The notes under the pieces: generated by a model
The model's database searches: none
What the model saw: the letters and a program-made list of their open reading frames with translations, nothing else
What the model was told of the DNA's origin: nothing
In this document: positions 1 through 9,869 of the stretch, in pieces
Numbering within the stretch: the first letter of the stretch is position 1
How the letters are laid out: each line of letters opens with the position of its first letter
Made by a program: the position numbers and the translations under genes
From: Aeromonas piscicola
GTDB lineage: Bacteria; Pseudomonadota; Gammaproteobacteria; Enterobacterales; Aeromonadaceae
NCBI RefSeq assembly: GCF_000820005.1
Contig: NZ_CDBL01000052.1
Span: forward strand, 248,001-312,000
Length of the DNA stretch: 64,000 nucleotides
Direction: 5' to 3'

Positions 1-117
1 CGGGTAGTTCTGGGCTTCCACCACGTGGCGGTAGGTATGGTCCAGCTGGACCAGCTCACCCCGGACTTCGTACTCTTCAAACAGATAGCGATACAGGAGA
101 TCTTGGTTACTCATCAT
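1..117 (-). CDS. hslO: Hsp33 redox-regulated chaperone, N-terminal fragment
   Basis: Only the first 39 codons lie in the window; the gene runs off the left edge. The translation begins MMSNQDLLYRYLFEEYEV and continues RGELVQLDHTYRHV, which matches the start of Hsp33, a cytoplasmic holdase activated by oxidative unfolding through a C-terminal zinc centre that is not visible here. Two adjacent ATGs (117 and 114) could start it. It lies downstream of hslR on the same strand, the usual hslR-hslO order, so the two are probably co-transcribed across the roughly 100-nt gap. Confidence 0.88.
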   Translation of the reverse strand, partial: MMSNQDLLYRYLFEEYEVRGELVQLDHTYRHVVEAQNYP

Positions 118-222
118 GCATTCCTGGGTTCTTAGGTGAGGTAAATAGACAAAAACATTATTAAACAGGTGGTTAGGAACTAATCCCGTCTCCTGTCGTC
201 ATAAAAGGGCCACGTTGGCGAG

Positions 223-621
223 TCAATATTGCTTGACCTTGATCAGCTGGCGCCGCTCCTGCTTGTCGGGACGACGCTCCGGGCTGGGGGCAAACTGGCT
301 GTTGAAGCGGCGCGCCTCGCTGTTCTCGGCCCGTTTTTTCAGGCTGGCTTCCGTCTCTTCATAGAGCAGCTGGGCCAGCGGGGCGGACTTGCGCTGTTCG
401 CTCACTTGCAGCACCCGCACCTCCCGTTCGTCCTGGCCTTGCCAGACACGGATGAGGGCACCGGCTTCGACGGCCTTGCCCGGCTTGCTGCGCTGGCCGT
501 TGTAGTGCACCTTGCCCCCTTCAATCTGATCGCGGGCCAGGCTGCGGGTCTTGTAAAAACGCGCCGCCCACAACCATTTGTCGAGGCGGACCTGGGTTGT
601 GGTTTCTGCGGGATTCGGCAT
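223..621 (-). CDS. hslR: Hsp15, ribosome-associated heat shock protein
   Basis: This 132-residue basic protein matches E. coli Hsp15 (133 aa). It binds stalled 50S subunits that carry peptidyl-tRNA and helps recycle them. An S4-type RNA-binding domain spans about residues 9-70 (VRLDKWLWAARFYKTRSLA), followed by a lysine/arginine-rich C-terminal tail ending LIKVKQY. The ATG at 621 was chosen because the longer open frame upstream runs into the exeC promoter region and has no family similarity. It is divergent from exeC, with a gap of 190 nt, and hslO follows on the same strand. Confidence 0.93.
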   Translation of the reverse strand: MPNPAETTTQVRLDKWLWAARFYKTRSLARDQIEGGKVHYNGQRSKPGKAVEAGALIRVWQGQDEREVRVLQVSEQRKSAPLAQLLYEETEASLKKRAENSEARRFNSQFAPSPERRPDKQERRQLIKVKQY

Positions 622-811
622 GAATCGACTCCGGGATGGCTGAAAGGGGAGCCTGATTATACCAGAGGCAGGCCTCGGGATAGAAACGGGGGGGCTGATG
701 GTGTGACGGAATGTCAATTTTCGCAGCTTCATCCCATCCGGTCGGTTGTCTCTGGGTCCATTGCCGTACACAATAGCCAACCGATTTGGATGCCAGAATA
801 TATTGATAAAC

Positions 812-1684
812 ATGACGCTACCGTTCAGGGATGACTTGTTGAGCTCCCTTCTGGCCCGTTGCAAAACCGTGCCGCTCTCCCGTTTCAGCCAGCCCCTGTT
901 CTGGCTTCTGCTGCTGTTGCTGGCCCACCAGTGCGCGGGTCTCACCTGGCGTCTGCTGGATCTCGGCAGCCAGCAGGCCAGCCAACCTTGGCAACCGGCC
1001 ATGGTCACCAGTCAGGGCCAAGGCTCGGCCCGGCTCGATCTCGGCGGCATCAGCCGGCTGGCGCTGTTTGGCAAGGCGAAGCAACAGGCCCAGGCGGCCG
1101 ATGCTGTCGCAGCCGATGCTCCCAAGACTCAGCTCAACGCCCAGCTCAACGGTGTGTTGGCCAGTTCGGATCCGGCCAAATCCATCGCCATCATCGCTCA
1201 CAACGGCGTGCAGAACTCCTATGGCATCGGTGATTTCATCGATGGCACCCAGGCCAAGATCCGTCAGGTGTTCGCCGACCGAGTCATCATAGAACGTGAC
1301 GCGCGGGACGAGACCCTGATGCTGGACGGGGAAGAGTACGGCAAGCCCCTGCCCAAACCGGGCAATCAGGATGGCAAGCTCTCTTCGGTGCGCAGCGAAC
1401 TGCTGGGCAACCCCGGCAAGATCACCGATTACCTCAATATTTCCCCGGTGCGGGTGGATGGTCGCATGGTCGGCTATCGCCTCAATCCGGGCAGCAATCC
1501 AGAGCTGTTCAATCAACTCGGTCTGGTCGCCAACGACATGGCGGTCAGCATCAATGGCCTGGATTTGCGGGATAACGCTCAGGCCATGCAGGCAATGCAG
1601 CAGGTGGCGGGCGCCACGGAAATGACCGTCACCGTCGAGCGGCAAGGACAGCTCTACGACGTTTATGTCGGCTTGTCAGAATAA
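812..1684 (+). CDS. exeC: Type II secretion protein C (inner-membrane gatekeeper)
   Basis: First gene of the exeC-N operon, 290 aa. GspC links the inner-membrane platform to the secretin and helps select substrates. A short cytoplasmic N-terminus precedes one membrane segment at about residues 25-45 (FWLLLLLLAHQCAGL). A periplasmic homology region follows, and a PDZ-like domain occupies about residues 190-288 (VSINGLDLRDNAQAM). The ATG at 812 gives the expected GspC length and begins MTLPFRDDLLSS; the open frame extends 22 codons further upstream without support. exeD follows after 21 nt. Confidence 0.95.
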   Translation: MTLPFRDDLLSSLLARCKTVPLSRFSQPLFWLLLLLLAHQCAGLTWRLLDLGSQQASQPWQPAMVTSQGQGSARLDLGGISRLALFGKAKQQAQAADAVAADAPKTQLNAQLNGVLASSDPAKSIAIIAHNGVQNSYGIGDFIDGTQAKIRQVFADRVIIERDARDETLMLDGEEYGKPLPKPGNQDGKLSSVRSELLGNPGKITDYLNISPVRVDGRMVGYRLNPGSNPELFNQLGLVANDMAVSINGLDLRDNAQAMQAMQQVAGATEMTVTVERQGQLYDVYVGLSE

Positions 1685-1705
1685 TGATTTGGAGTAGCAC
1701 CAAGA

Positions 1706-3745
1706 ATGATAAATAAAGGGAAGGGCTGGCGTCTGGCCACGGTTGCAGCGGCGCTGATGATGGCGGGCTCTGCCTGGGCCACCGAGTATTCTGCCAGTTT
1801 CAAGAATGCCGACATCGAAGAGTTCATCAACACGGTCGGCAAGAACCTGAGCAAGACCATCATCATAGAGCCTTCGGTGCGCGGCAAGATCAACGTCCGC
1901 AGTTACGACCTGCTCAACGAGGAGCAGTACTACCAGTTCTTCCTGAGCGTGCTGGATGTCTATGGCTTTGCCGTGGTGCCCATGGATAACGGTGTGCTCA
2001 AGGTGGTGCGCTCCAAGGACGCCAAGACCTCGGCCATCCCCGTGGTGGATGAGACCAACCCGGGCATAGGCGACGAGATGGTGACCCGGGTGGTACCGGT
2101 GCGCAACGTCTCGGTGCGTGAACTGGCTCCCCTGCTGCGTCAGCTCAATGACAACGCCGGTGGCGGCAACGTGGTCCATTACGATCCCTCCAACGTGCTG
2201 CTCATCACCGGCCGTGCCGCCGTGGTCAACCGTCTGGTGGAAGTGGTGCGCCGGGTCGACAAGGCGGGCGATCAGGAAGTGGACATCATCAAGCTGAAAT
2301 ATGCCTCCGCCGGCGAGATGGTGCGGCTGGTGACCAACCTCAACAAGGATGGCAACAGTCAGGGTGGCAACACCTCCCTGCTGCTGGCTCCCAAGGTGGT
2401 GGCCGACGAGCGCACCAACTCTGTGGTGGTCAGTGGTGAACCCAAGGCGCGGGCCCGCATCATACAGATGGTGCGCCAGCTCGATCGGGATCTGCAGAGC
2501 CAGGGCAACACCCGGGTCTTCTACCTGAAATATGGCAAGGCCAAGGACATGGTGGAGGTGCTCAAGGGCGTCAGTTCCAGCATAGAAGCGGACAAGAAGG
2601 GCGGCGGCACCGCCACGACCGCAGGTGGTGGCGCCAGCATCGGCGGTGGCAAGCTGGCCATCTCCGCCGACGAGACCACGAATGCGCTGGTCATCACGGC
2701 CCAGCCGGATGTGATGGCCGAGCTGGAGCAGGTGGTCGCCAAGCTGGATATCCGTCGTGCCCAGGTGCTGGTGGAGGCGATCATAGTCGAAATCGCCGAC
2801 GGTGACGGCCTCAACCTGGGTGTCCAGTGGGCCAATACCAACGGTGGCGGCACCCAGTTTACCAATACGACTCTGCCCATCGGCTCGGTGGCCATCGCCG
2901 CCAAGGATTACCAGAATAACGGCACCACCACGGGGCTGGCTGCCTTGGCGAAAGACTTCAACGGCATGGCTGCAGGTTTCTACAAGGGCAACTGGGCCGC
3001 GCTGGTAACGGCGCTCGCTACCAACACCAAGAGCGATATTCTCTCCACCCCGAGTATCGTGACCATGGACAACAAGGAAGCCTCCTTCAACGTCGGTCAG
3101 GAAGTGCCGGTGCAGAGCGGCTCCCAGAGCTCCACCACCAGCGATCAGGTGTTCAACACCATAGAGCGCAAGACGGTGGGTACCAAGTTGACTGTGACAC
3201 CACAGATCAACGAAGGGGACTCTGTGCTGTTGACCATAGAGCAGGAGGTCTCCAGTGTGGCGAGCAAGGCTGCGGAGGGCACTGCAACACTGGGTCCGAC
3301 GTTTGATACCCGCACCATCAAGAACGCCGTGCTGGTGAAAAGCGGTGAAACCGTGGTGCTGGGTGGTCTGATGGATGAGAAGACCAGTGAAACCGTCTCC
3401 AAGGTGCCGCTGCTCGGAGATATCCCTGTGCTGGGCTACCTGTTCCGCTCCACCAACAACAGCACTGCCAAGCGCAACCTGATGGTCTTTATCCGGCCCA
3501 CCATATTGCGCGATGCCAACGTCTACTCCGGCATATCCAGCAACAAGTACACCCTGTTCCGGGCCGAGCAGCTGGAAGCAGCTGCACAGGAGGGTTACCT
3601 CACCTCGCCCAAACGCCAGGTGCTGCCTGAATATGGCCAGGAGATTATCCAGTCGCCCGAGGCGCAGAAGCAGATCGAGCTGATGAAAGCGCACCAGCAG
3701 GCGACGGCCGACGGAGTGCAGCCATTCGTACAGGGTAACAAGTAA
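1706..3745 (+). CDS. exeD: Type II secretion outer-membrane secretin
   Basis: 679 residues, the normal length for GspD. It forms the multimeric outer-membrane channel for folded exoproteins. A Sec signal peptide (about residues 1-25, ending GSAWA) precedes the N0 domain, three N-domain repeats rich in VVxRxVDxxDQEVDI-like strands, and the C-terminal secretin core with the signature [15 protein letters not shown] near residue 565. A glycine-rich linker sits near residue 310. The C-terminal tail probably carries the pilotin/assembly region. The stop codon overlaps the exeE start by one base, indicating translational coupling. Confidence 0.97.
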   Translation: MINKGKGWRLATVAAALMMAGSAWATEYSASFKNADIEEFINTVGKNLSKTIIIEPSVRGKINVRSYDLLNEEQYYQFFLSVLDVYGFAVVPMDNGVLKVVRSKDAKTSAIPVVDETNPGIGDEMVTRVVPVRNVSVRELAPLLRQLNDNAGGGNVVHYDPSNVLLITGRAAVVNRLVEVVRRVDKAGDQEVDIIKLKYASAGEMVRLVTNLNKDGNSQGGNTSLLLAPKVVADERTNSVVVSGEPKARARIIQMVRQLDRDLQSQGNTRVFYLKYGKAKDMVEVLKGVSSSIEADKKGGGTATTAGGGASIGGGKLAISADETTNALVITAQPDVMAELEQVVAKLDIRRAQVLVEAIIVEIADGDGLNLGVQWANTNGGGTQFTNTTLPIGSVAIAAKDYQNNGTTTGLAALAKDFNGMAAGFYKGNWAALVTALATNTKSDILSTPSIVTMDNKEASFNVGQEVPVQSGSQSSTTSDQVFNTIERKTVGTKLTVTPQINEGDSVLLTIEQEVSSVASKAAEGTATLGPTFDTRTIKNAVLVKSGETVVLGGLMDEKTSETVSKVPLLGDIPVLGYLFRSTNNSTAKRNLMVFIRPTILRDANVYSGISSNKYTLFRAEQLEAAAQEGYLTSPKRQVLPEYGQEIIQSPEAQKQIELMKAHQQATADGVQPFVQGNK

Positions 3746-5250
3746 TGGCGGCGTACCAGCTTGACGGAACGGATCTGCCAGCAGCCCTGCCCGAGCTGCC
3801 GTTCGCCTTTGCCCGCAACTTCGGTGTCGTCCTGACCGAGCGGCAAGGGACCCCCCTGCTGCTGTGCCGTCCGGGGGTGGCACCGCAAACCCTGCTCGAG
3901 GTGCGGCGGGTGGCGGGTTGCGCCTTCGAGGTGGAGCAGCTCGGCAATGACGAGTTTGAAGAGTTGCTGATGGCACACTACCAGCGCGACTCCTCCGAGG
4001 CGCGCCAGTTGATGGAAGATCTCGGCAACGAGATGGACTTCTTCGCCCTGGCCGAAGAGCTGCCCCAGAGCGAGGATCTGCTGGACGCCGATGACGACGC
4101 CCCCATCATTCGCCTCATCAACGCCATGTTGAGCGAGGCGATAAAAGAGGAGGCGTCCGACATCCACATCGAGACTTTCGAGCGGGTGCTGGTCATTCGC
4201 TTCCGTATCGATGGCGTGCTGCGGGAGATACTGCGCCCCCATCGCAAGCTGGCTTCCCTGCTGGTGTCGCGCATCAAGGTCATGTCGCGGATGGACATCG
4301 CCGAGAAGCGGGTGCCGCAGGATGGCCGCATCTCATTGCGTATCGGTGGCCGGGCGGTGGACGTGCGGGTGTCGACCATGCCGTCCAGTTACGGCGAGCG
4401 AGTGGTATTGCGTCTGCTCGACAAGAACAACGTGCGCCTCGAGCTCAAGCAGCTCGGCATGACGCTGGCCAACCGCAACATCATCAGCGAACTCATTCGC
4501 AAGCCCCACGGCATCATATTGGTGACGGGCCCGACCGGTTCGGGCAAGTCCACCACCCTGTATGCGGCACTCTCCGAGATCAACTCGCGGGATCGCAACA
4601 TTCTCACGGTGGAGGACCCTATCGAATATGACCTCGAAGGGGTGGGCCAGACCCAGGTCAACACCAAGGTGGACATGACCTTCGCCCGCGGCCTGCGCGC
4701 CATCCTGCGTCAGGATCCGGACGTGGTAATGGTGGGGGAAATTCGCGACCTTGAGACCGCCCAGATAGCGGTGCAGGCGTCGCTGACCGGTCACCTGGTG
4801 ATGTCGACTCTGCACACCAACACTGCCATCGGTGCCATCACCCGGATGCGGGACATGGGGATAGAGCCTTTCCTGCTCTCCTCGTCGCTCTTGGCAGTGT
4901 TGGCCCAGCGGCTGGTGCGTACCCTCTGTCCGGATTGCCGCACCCCGCGCCCCATCACGGAGCAGGAGCGTCTTGCCATGGGCATGGAGCTGGCACCGGA
5001 TCAGCAGGTGTGGCGCCCGGTGGGCTGCGAGCAGTGCAACCACACCGGTTATCGCGGCCGGACCGGTATTCACGAGCTGGTGGTGATCGACGAGGCGGTG
5101 CGCGAGGCGATCCACAGCGCCAGCGGCGAACTGGCCATAGAGCGGCTGATCCGCGGCCATACCCCCAGCATCCGCCGGGATGGCATCGACAAGGTGCTCA
5201 AGGGCCAGACCAGTCTCGAAGAAGTGCTGCGCGTGACCCGGGAAGATTGA
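3745..5250 (+). CDS. exeE: Type II secretion ATPase
   Basis: 501 aa. This hexameric cytoplasmic ATPase drives pseudopilus assembly; it docks on ExeL and ExeF. The N-terminal ExeL-binding domain is followed by the catalytic core with Walker A GPTGSGKS (about residue 262), an Asp box ([11 protein letters not shown]), Walker B ([12 protein letters not shown]) and a His box ([15 protein letters not shown]). Two CxxC pairs near residues 397 and 431 (CPDC, CEQC) form the zinc-binding C-terminal module typical of GspE. Start ATG 3745 overlaps the exeD stop. Confidence 0.97.
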   Translation: MAAYQLDGTDLPAALPELPFAFARNFGVVLTERQGTPLLLCRPGVAPQTLLEVRRVAGCAFEVEQLGNDEFEELLMAHYQRDSSEARQLMEDLGNEMDFFALAEELPQSEDLLDADDDAPIIRLINAMLSEAIKEEASDIHIETFERVLVIRFRIDGVLREILRPHRKLASLLVSRIKVMSRMDIAEKRVPQDGRISLRIGGRAVDVRVSTMPSSYGERVVLRLLDKNNVRLELKQLGMTLANRNIISELIRKPHGIILVTGPTGSGKSTTLYAALSEINSRDRNILTVEDPIEYDLEGVGQTQVNTKVDMTFARGLRAILRQDPDVVMVGEIRDLETAQIAVQASLTGHLVMSTLHTNTAIGAITRMRDMGIEPFLLSSSLLAVLAQRLVRTLCPDCRTPRPITEQERLAMGMELAPDQQVWRPVGCEQCNHTGYRGRTGIHELVVIDEAVREAIHSASGELAIERLIRGHTPSIRRDGIDKVLKGQTSLEEVLRVTRED

Positions 5251-5321
5251 TGTTCGGTCAGGCAAGCGATTTGAATCGGGATAACGAGACGTCACTGTGC
5301 TAGGGCAGAGGAGCAAGAGTA

Positions 5322-6542
5322 TTGTCAGCATTTGAATACAAAGCCCTCGACAGCAAGGGGCGCCAGAAGCAGGGGGTGACCGAGGGTGACTCGGCCCGTC
5401 AGGTACGCCAGCAACTGCGCGAGCAGGGGCTGACCCCGCTCGAGGTGAACGAGACCACAGAGAAGGCAAAGCGTGAAGCGAATCGCTTCGTGCTGTTTCG
5501 CCGTGGTGCCTCCACTTCCGAGCTGGCCCTTATTACTCGCCAGTTGGCGACTCTGGTTGGTGCAGGCCTGACTATCGAAGAGGCGCTGCGGGCAGTGGCC
5601 GAGCAGTGCGAAAAGGCCCACCTGCGCAGTCTGGTGGCAACCGTGCGCAGCAAGGTGGTAGAAGGTTACTCGCTGGCCGATTCGCTGGGGGCCTTCCCTC
5701 ACGTGTTCGATCAGCTGTTTAGATCCATGGTGGCGGCAGGGGAGAAGTCCGGTCATCTGGAGAAGGTGCTGAACCGGCTCGCCGACTACACGGAGCAGCG
5801 CCAGCACATGCGCACCAAGCTGCTGCAGGCGATGATCTACCCCATAGTCCTCACCCTGGTGGCGGTCGGGGTCATTTCGATCCTGCTCACCGCAGTCGTG
5901 CCCAAGGTAGTGGCCCAGTTTGAACACATGGGCCAGCAACTGCCTGCGACGACCCGTTTCCTCATTGGCACCAGCGAGCTGATGCAGCACTACGGCCTCT
6001 GGTTCCTGCTGCTGCTGTTTATCGGTGGGTTTGTCTGGCGCTGGTGGCTGACCGACGAGAAACGTCGTCGTCACTGGCATCAGGTGGTGCTGCGCCTGCC
6101 GGTCATAGGCCGGGTCAGCCGTGGTCTCAACACCGCCCGCTTCGCCCGCACCCTGAGCATCCTCAACGCCAGCGCCGTGCCCTTGCTGGAGGGGATGAAG
6201 ATCGCCGGCGAGGTGCTCTCCAATGACTTCGCCCGTACTCGTATCGGTGAGGCCACTGAACGGGTGCGGGAGGGGACCAGCCTGCGCAAGGCACTGGATG
6301 AAACCAAGATTTTCCCGCCCATGATGCTGCACATGATCGCCTCCGGCGAGCAGAGCGGCGAGCTCGACAACATGCTGGAGCGGGCGGCTGACAACCAGGA
6401 CAGGGAGTTCGAAACCCAGGTGAACATCGCCCTCGGCGTGTTCGAGCCCCTGCTGGTGGTCTCCATGGCCGGGGTCGTGCTGTTTATCGTGATGTCGATC
6501 CTGCAGCCGATCCTCGAGCTCAACAACATGGTGAATCTGTAA
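5322..6542 (+). CDS. exeF: Type II secretion inner-membrane platform protein F
   Basis: 406 aa. This polytopic GspF/PilC-family protein forms the centre of the inner-membrane platform and contacts ExeE and ExeL. It carries two copies of the GspF domain (ELALITRQLATLVGAGL near residue 70 and ARTLSILNASAVPLLEG near residue 275), with about three membrane segments around residues 170-195, 222-242 and 375-395. The start is an unusual TTG at 5322 giving MSAFEYKALD, the conserved GspF beginning, with a good Shine-Dalgarno (AGAGGAGC, 5307-5314). It lies 71 nt after exeE. Confidence 0.95.
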   Translation: MSAFEYKALDSKGRQKQGVTEGDSARQVRQQLREQGLTPLEVNETTEKAKREANRFVLFRRGASTSELALITRQLATLVGAGLTIEEALRAVAEQCEKAHLRSLVATVRSKVVEGYSLADSLGAFPHVFDQLFRSMVAAGEKSGHLEKVLNRLADYTEQRQHMRTKLLQAMIYPIVLTLVAVGVISILLTAVVPKVVAQFEHMGQQLPATTRFLIGTSELMQHYGLWFLLLLFIGGFVWRWWLTDEKRRRHWHQVVLRLPVIGRVSRGLNTARFARTLSILNASAVPLLEGMKIAGEVLSNDFARTRIGEATERVREGTSLRKALDETKIFPPMMLHMIASGEQSGELDNMLERAADNQDREFETQVNIALGVFEPLLVVSMAGVVLFIVMSILQPILELNNMVNL

Positions 6543-6640
6543 GGTTCGGGTGTCCGAATACGCTTCGCTATTCGAACCTACAAATCCAATCGAACTCGCA
6601 GGTTCGATTAGCCGGCAGGCGTAATCGAACGATCGCGGTT
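6542..6640 (+). repeat. Inverted repeats in the exeF-exeG intercistronic gap
   Basis: The 151-nt gap is the largest inside the operon and is full of complementary segments. AGGTTCG (6542-6548) pairs with CGAACCT (6573-6579), enclosing a further GAATA/TATTC stem. AATCGAAC (6588-6595) pairs with GTTCGATT (6602-6609), and a third AATCGAAC copy lies at 6623-6630. No run of T follows, so this does not look like a terminator. It could be an RNA-processing or stabilising element that raises exeG expression; that role is inference. Confidence 0.55.
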
Positions 6641-6693
6641 TAACAGTTAATCGTTGATGGTTCATGCCATCTCATTTCGTTAGGGAGTAAGTC

Positions 6694-7125
6694 ATGCAAA
6701 AGCGTCGTCAATCCGGTTTTACCCTGCTGGAAGTCATGGTGGTCATAGTGATCCTCGGGATCCTGGCCAGCCTGGTAGTGCCCAACCTGATGGGCAACAA
6801 GGAGAAGGCTGACCAGCAGAAAGCCGTCTCCGATATAGTGGCGCTGGAAAATGCCCTCGACATGTACAAGCTGGACAACAACCGTTACCCGACCACGGAG
6901 CAGGGCCTGGATGCGCTGGTCAACAAGCCGACCGCCGCCCCCGAGCCGCGCAGCTACCGTGACGGTGGCTACATCAAGCGCCTGCCGCAGGATCCCTGGG
7001 GCAACCCGTACCAGATGCTGAGTCCGGGCCAGTTTGGCAAGATCGACATCTTCTCCATGGGGCTGGATGGCGAAGCCGGTACCGATGACGACATCGGCAA
7101 CTGGAATCTGAAGGATTTCCAATAA
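6694..7125 (+). CDS. exeG: Major pseudopilin
   Basis: 143 aa. The major subunit of the type II secretion pseudopilus, processed by the prepilin peptidase (not in this window). The prepilin leader MQKRRQSG is cleaved before FTLLEVMVVIVILGILASL, with the conserved Glu at mature position 5. The C-terminal part shows the GspG fold signature (DNNRYPTTEQGLDALV, DPWGNPYQ) and the calcium-loop-like acidic end (GLDGEAGTDDD). A strong ribosome site (AGGGAGTAAGTC) precedes the ATG. It follows the structured gap, in keeping with the high dosage expected of the major pseudopilin. Confidence 0.97.
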   Translation: MQKRRQSGFTLLEVMVVIVILGILASLVVPNLMGNKEKADQQKAVSDIVALENALDMYKLDNNRYPTTEQGLDALVNKPTAAPEPRSYRDGGYIKRLPQDPWGNPYQMLSPGQFGKIDIFSMGLDGEAGTDDDIGNWNLKDFQ

Positions 7126-7169
7126 GTGATTGATTGCGCTGCCATCAAGGTGCTGTGGATGAGGCTGCC

Positions 7170-7733
7170 GTGAGGAGCCCGTTGTCTCGTCATCACCAAG
7201 CCGGTTTCACCCTGCTGGAGGTATTGCTGGTGGCCATGCTGATGGGGCTGGTGGCCACCGCCGTCACCCTCAGCATGGGGGGCGCCAGAGGCGATCGCGA
7301 GCTCGACAAGCAGGCGCGCCGCTTCATGGCGACCCTGCAACAGGCGCAGGAGTATTCGGTGATGGATGGCCGGCTGGTGGGGCTTCGCATCGAGGATCAC
7401 GGCTGGCAGTTCATGCAGCGTCAGGCCAAGGATCGCAAGTGGCAGGCGCTGACCGGCGACAAGATTTTGGGACAGGTACAACTGCCCGACACCATGCTGC
7501 TGGCCATCGAACTCGAAGGGTTCAGCTGGCGAACCGAGTCCGACGAGAAAACCGAGCGGGGTCGGGACGAGAAGGAGCGCACGCCCCAAGTGCTGATCTT
7601 CCCCGGTGGCGAGCTCAGCCCCTTCGTGCTGACCCTGACCCAGCAGGATGAGGATGTGCGCTACCTGCGCACGGTCAAGGCGGATGAATTCGGCCGCTTG
7701 CGACTGCTGCAGGACGAGGAGGAAGAGGAATGA
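7170..7733 (+). CDS. exeH: Minor pseudopilin H
   Basis: 187 aa with the chosen GTG start at 7170. This start leaves a 12-residue leader (MRSPLSRHHQAG) before FTLLEVLLVAMLMG, and it has a well-spaced Shine-Dalgarno (GGATGAGG, 7158-7165). The frame is open further upstream to a TTG at 7134 that begins 9 nt after exeG. GspH is thought to join the tip complex to the ExeG shaft. The C-terminus is unusually acidic (DEEEEE). The stop overlaps the exeI start by 4 nt (ATGA). Confidence 0.93.
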   Translation: MRSPLSRHHQAGFTLLEVLLVAMLMGLVATAVTLSMGGARGDRELDKQARRFMATLQQAQEYSVMDGRLVGLRIEDHGWQFMQRQAKDRKWQALTGDKILGQVQLPDTMLLAIELEGFSWRTESDEKTERGRDEKERTPQVLIFPGGELSPFVLTLTQQDEDVRYLRTVKADEFGRLRLLQDEEEEE

Positions 7734-8089
7734 ACGCCCGTGGCATGACATTGCTGGAAGTCATGGTCGCGCTGGCGGTGTTTGCCATTGCGGGTCTCGC
7801 CGTGATGAAAACCGCCAGCGAACACCTCTCTGCGCTCAGTTATCTGGAAGAGAAGACGCTGGCGACCTGGGTGGTGGAAAACCAGCTGGTGCAGCAGAAA
7901 CTCGAAGCCAAGTGGCCCGGCGATAGCTGGGTGGAAGGGGACGAGAAGATGGCTGGGCAGACCTGGTACTGGCGCTATCGCGGTGTCGCCACCGCTGACA
8001 ACAACTTCAAGGCGCTGGATATGGAAGTGCGTACCGCACCCAAGGCCGAGAGCCCTGTGGCCATGATCCGGACCTATATCAGCCGATGA
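7730..8089 (+). CDS. exeI: Minor pseudopilin I
   Basis: 119 aa. Member of the I-J-K tip complex of the pseudopilus and thought to initiate pilus assembly. It has a very short leader, MNARG, then [19 protein letters not shown] with Glu at mature position 5; Met rather than Phe at +1 is common in GspI. The globular part includes [18 protein letters not shown] and the GspI-like [10 protein letters not shown]. Both its start and its end overlap the neighbouring genes by 4 nt, so expression is tightly coupled. Confidence 0.95.
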
Positions 8090-8733
8090 GCCTGGCCAAC
8101 GACACTCAAATGAAGTCCCGTCAGGGCGGCTTCACCCTGCTGGAGATGCTGGTGGCCATCGCCATCTTTGCCAGCCTCAGCATGGGCGCCTATCAGGTGC
8201 TGCAGGGGGTGCTCACCAGCGACGAGGTGGCCAAGAAGAAAGAGGCCCGTCTCTCCGAGTTGCAGCTTGCCTTCACCCTGATGGAGCGGGACATCACCCA
8301 GATGGTGCCCCGCAGTGGCCGCATCGACGGCGAGAACAACAAGGTGCTGCTGGCGGCATCCCGTTTTGGCCAGCAGAGCGATGACTGGGGCATGGCCTTC
8401 ATTCGCGGTGGCTGGCTCAATCCGGATGGTATGCTGCCACGCTCCGGTTTGCAGCGGGTTGGCTGGCGGCTCAAGGATCACAAGCTGGAGCGGCTGAGCT
8501 ACCTCTATCCGGATCCGGTGATCGGCACAGAGCCGCGCATTCAGCCCATGCTGGATCGGGTGACGGCGCTGCGGCTCTATTTCTACGACAAGGGTGCCTG
8601 GAAGGAAGAGTGGACCCAGCGCAACGTTCTGCCTTACGGCCTGGCGGTGGAGCTGGATCTGGAAGATTACGGCACCCTTCGCCGCCAGTTCCTCATCGGG
8701 GCCGGTGGCCAGCGAGCAGAAAATGCGAACTAA
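8086..8733 (+). CDS. exeJ: Minor pseudopilin J
   Basis: 215 aa. Tip-complex pseudopilin. The leader, [15 protein letters not shown] from ATG 8086 or MKSRQGG from the internal ATG at 8110, is cleaved before [19 protein letters not shown]. GspJ-family features follow: [18 protein letters not shown] and a C-terminal beta-rich domain. I keep the first ATG because it makes the 4-nt ATGA overlap with exeI. exeK starts inside its last four codons. Confidence 0.94.
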
Positions 8734-9748
8734 GCGGACAGCGTCTGGCAGCATGCCATCTTGCCGCCGCCAGGGGGGCATGGCCCTGCTGGTGGTGCTG
8801 CTCATCTTGTCGGTAATGGTGATCATCGCCAGCAACATGAGCGGTCGCCTGCAGCTGGAGCTGCGCCGTACCGGCAACCTCACCGCCGGCAAGCAGGCCT
8901 GGTGGTATGCCATGTCGGCGGAGGCGCTGGTGAGCAAGGTGCTGGCTCAGGATTTCAAGGATGACCCCAATGTGGTGAACCTGGGTCAGAACTGGGCCAG
9001 GCAGGATGCGGTCTTCCCGGTGGATGACGGCAAACTGACCGGCCGGGTGCGGGATCTGCAATCCTGCTTCAACCTCAACAGCCTGAGCGTGCCCCTGAAA
9101 GACGGGGTGAGCGGCGATGACCTCGAGAAGCAGCCTTATCCGGTCAAGGCGTTTCGCTCCCTGCTCAAGCAGCTCGAAGTCGAGGATTACGAGGCGGTGC
9201 AGCTGACCGATGCCATCCGCGACTGGACCGACAAGGATACGGCGCTGGTCTCCAGCTACGGTGCCGAAGATGCCTATTACGAGGGGCTGACGCCCCCTTA
9301 TCTGACCGCGAACCAGTGGATGCTCAGCACGGATGAGCTGAGGGCGGTGCGCGGTGTGAGCGCCAAGCTGTATGCCCGGTTGGCGCCTTATGTGTGCGCC
9401 CTGCCGAGCGAGAAACTGGTGGTCAACATCAACACCATCAAGCCGGAACAGGCGGCGCTGCTGGTAGCGCTCTATCTGGACAAGGTGGGGCTCGATGACG
9501 CCAAGCGGGTGCTGACCAGCCGCCCCCAGAAGGGGTGGAAGGATAAAAAAGCGATGACGGATCAGATGCCGGTGCAGGCGAGCACAATCACCGGGCTGGA
9601 TACGGCGCTGGACGTCAAGAGCAGCTATTTCGAAGCCAAATTGATCGCCGAAGTCGGTGATACCCGGGCCAGGCTGGAGAGTGTCTTCGTGCGTGGCAAG
9701 GACAACAAGCTGGTGATGCTGCGCCGCCTCAGCGGTGGCGCCGAATAA
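8723..9748 (+). CDS. exeK: Minor pseudopilin K (large tip subunit)
   Basis: 341 aa from ATG 8723, overlapping exeJ by 11 nt. GspK caps the pseudopilus. The leader ends CRRQGG, and the mature protein starts [18 protein letters not shown]. Position +5 is Val rather than Glu, the known hallmark of GspK, in which the missing charge fits a tip position. A large alpha-helical insertion ([47 protein letters not shown]) follows. The frame is open about 43 codons upstream inside exeJ, but those codons have no prepilin character. Confidence 0.95.
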
Positions 9749-9869
9749 CAAACAGGCGTGGGTGACGGCTGATGGCCGAACCCACTCTGAATCCGTATTG
9801 GACAGCAGCCAAAGGCTGCGCTCCCGCCCATCCAGAGGGATGCGGACGGGAATGGCAGGAGAGATATTT

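Noticed and set aside
1676-3976. 766-codon open frame antisense to exeD
   Set aside because: The real secretin gene on the plus strand explains the region. The antisense product is rich in His/Gly/Leu, the mirror of GC-rich codons, with no domain.
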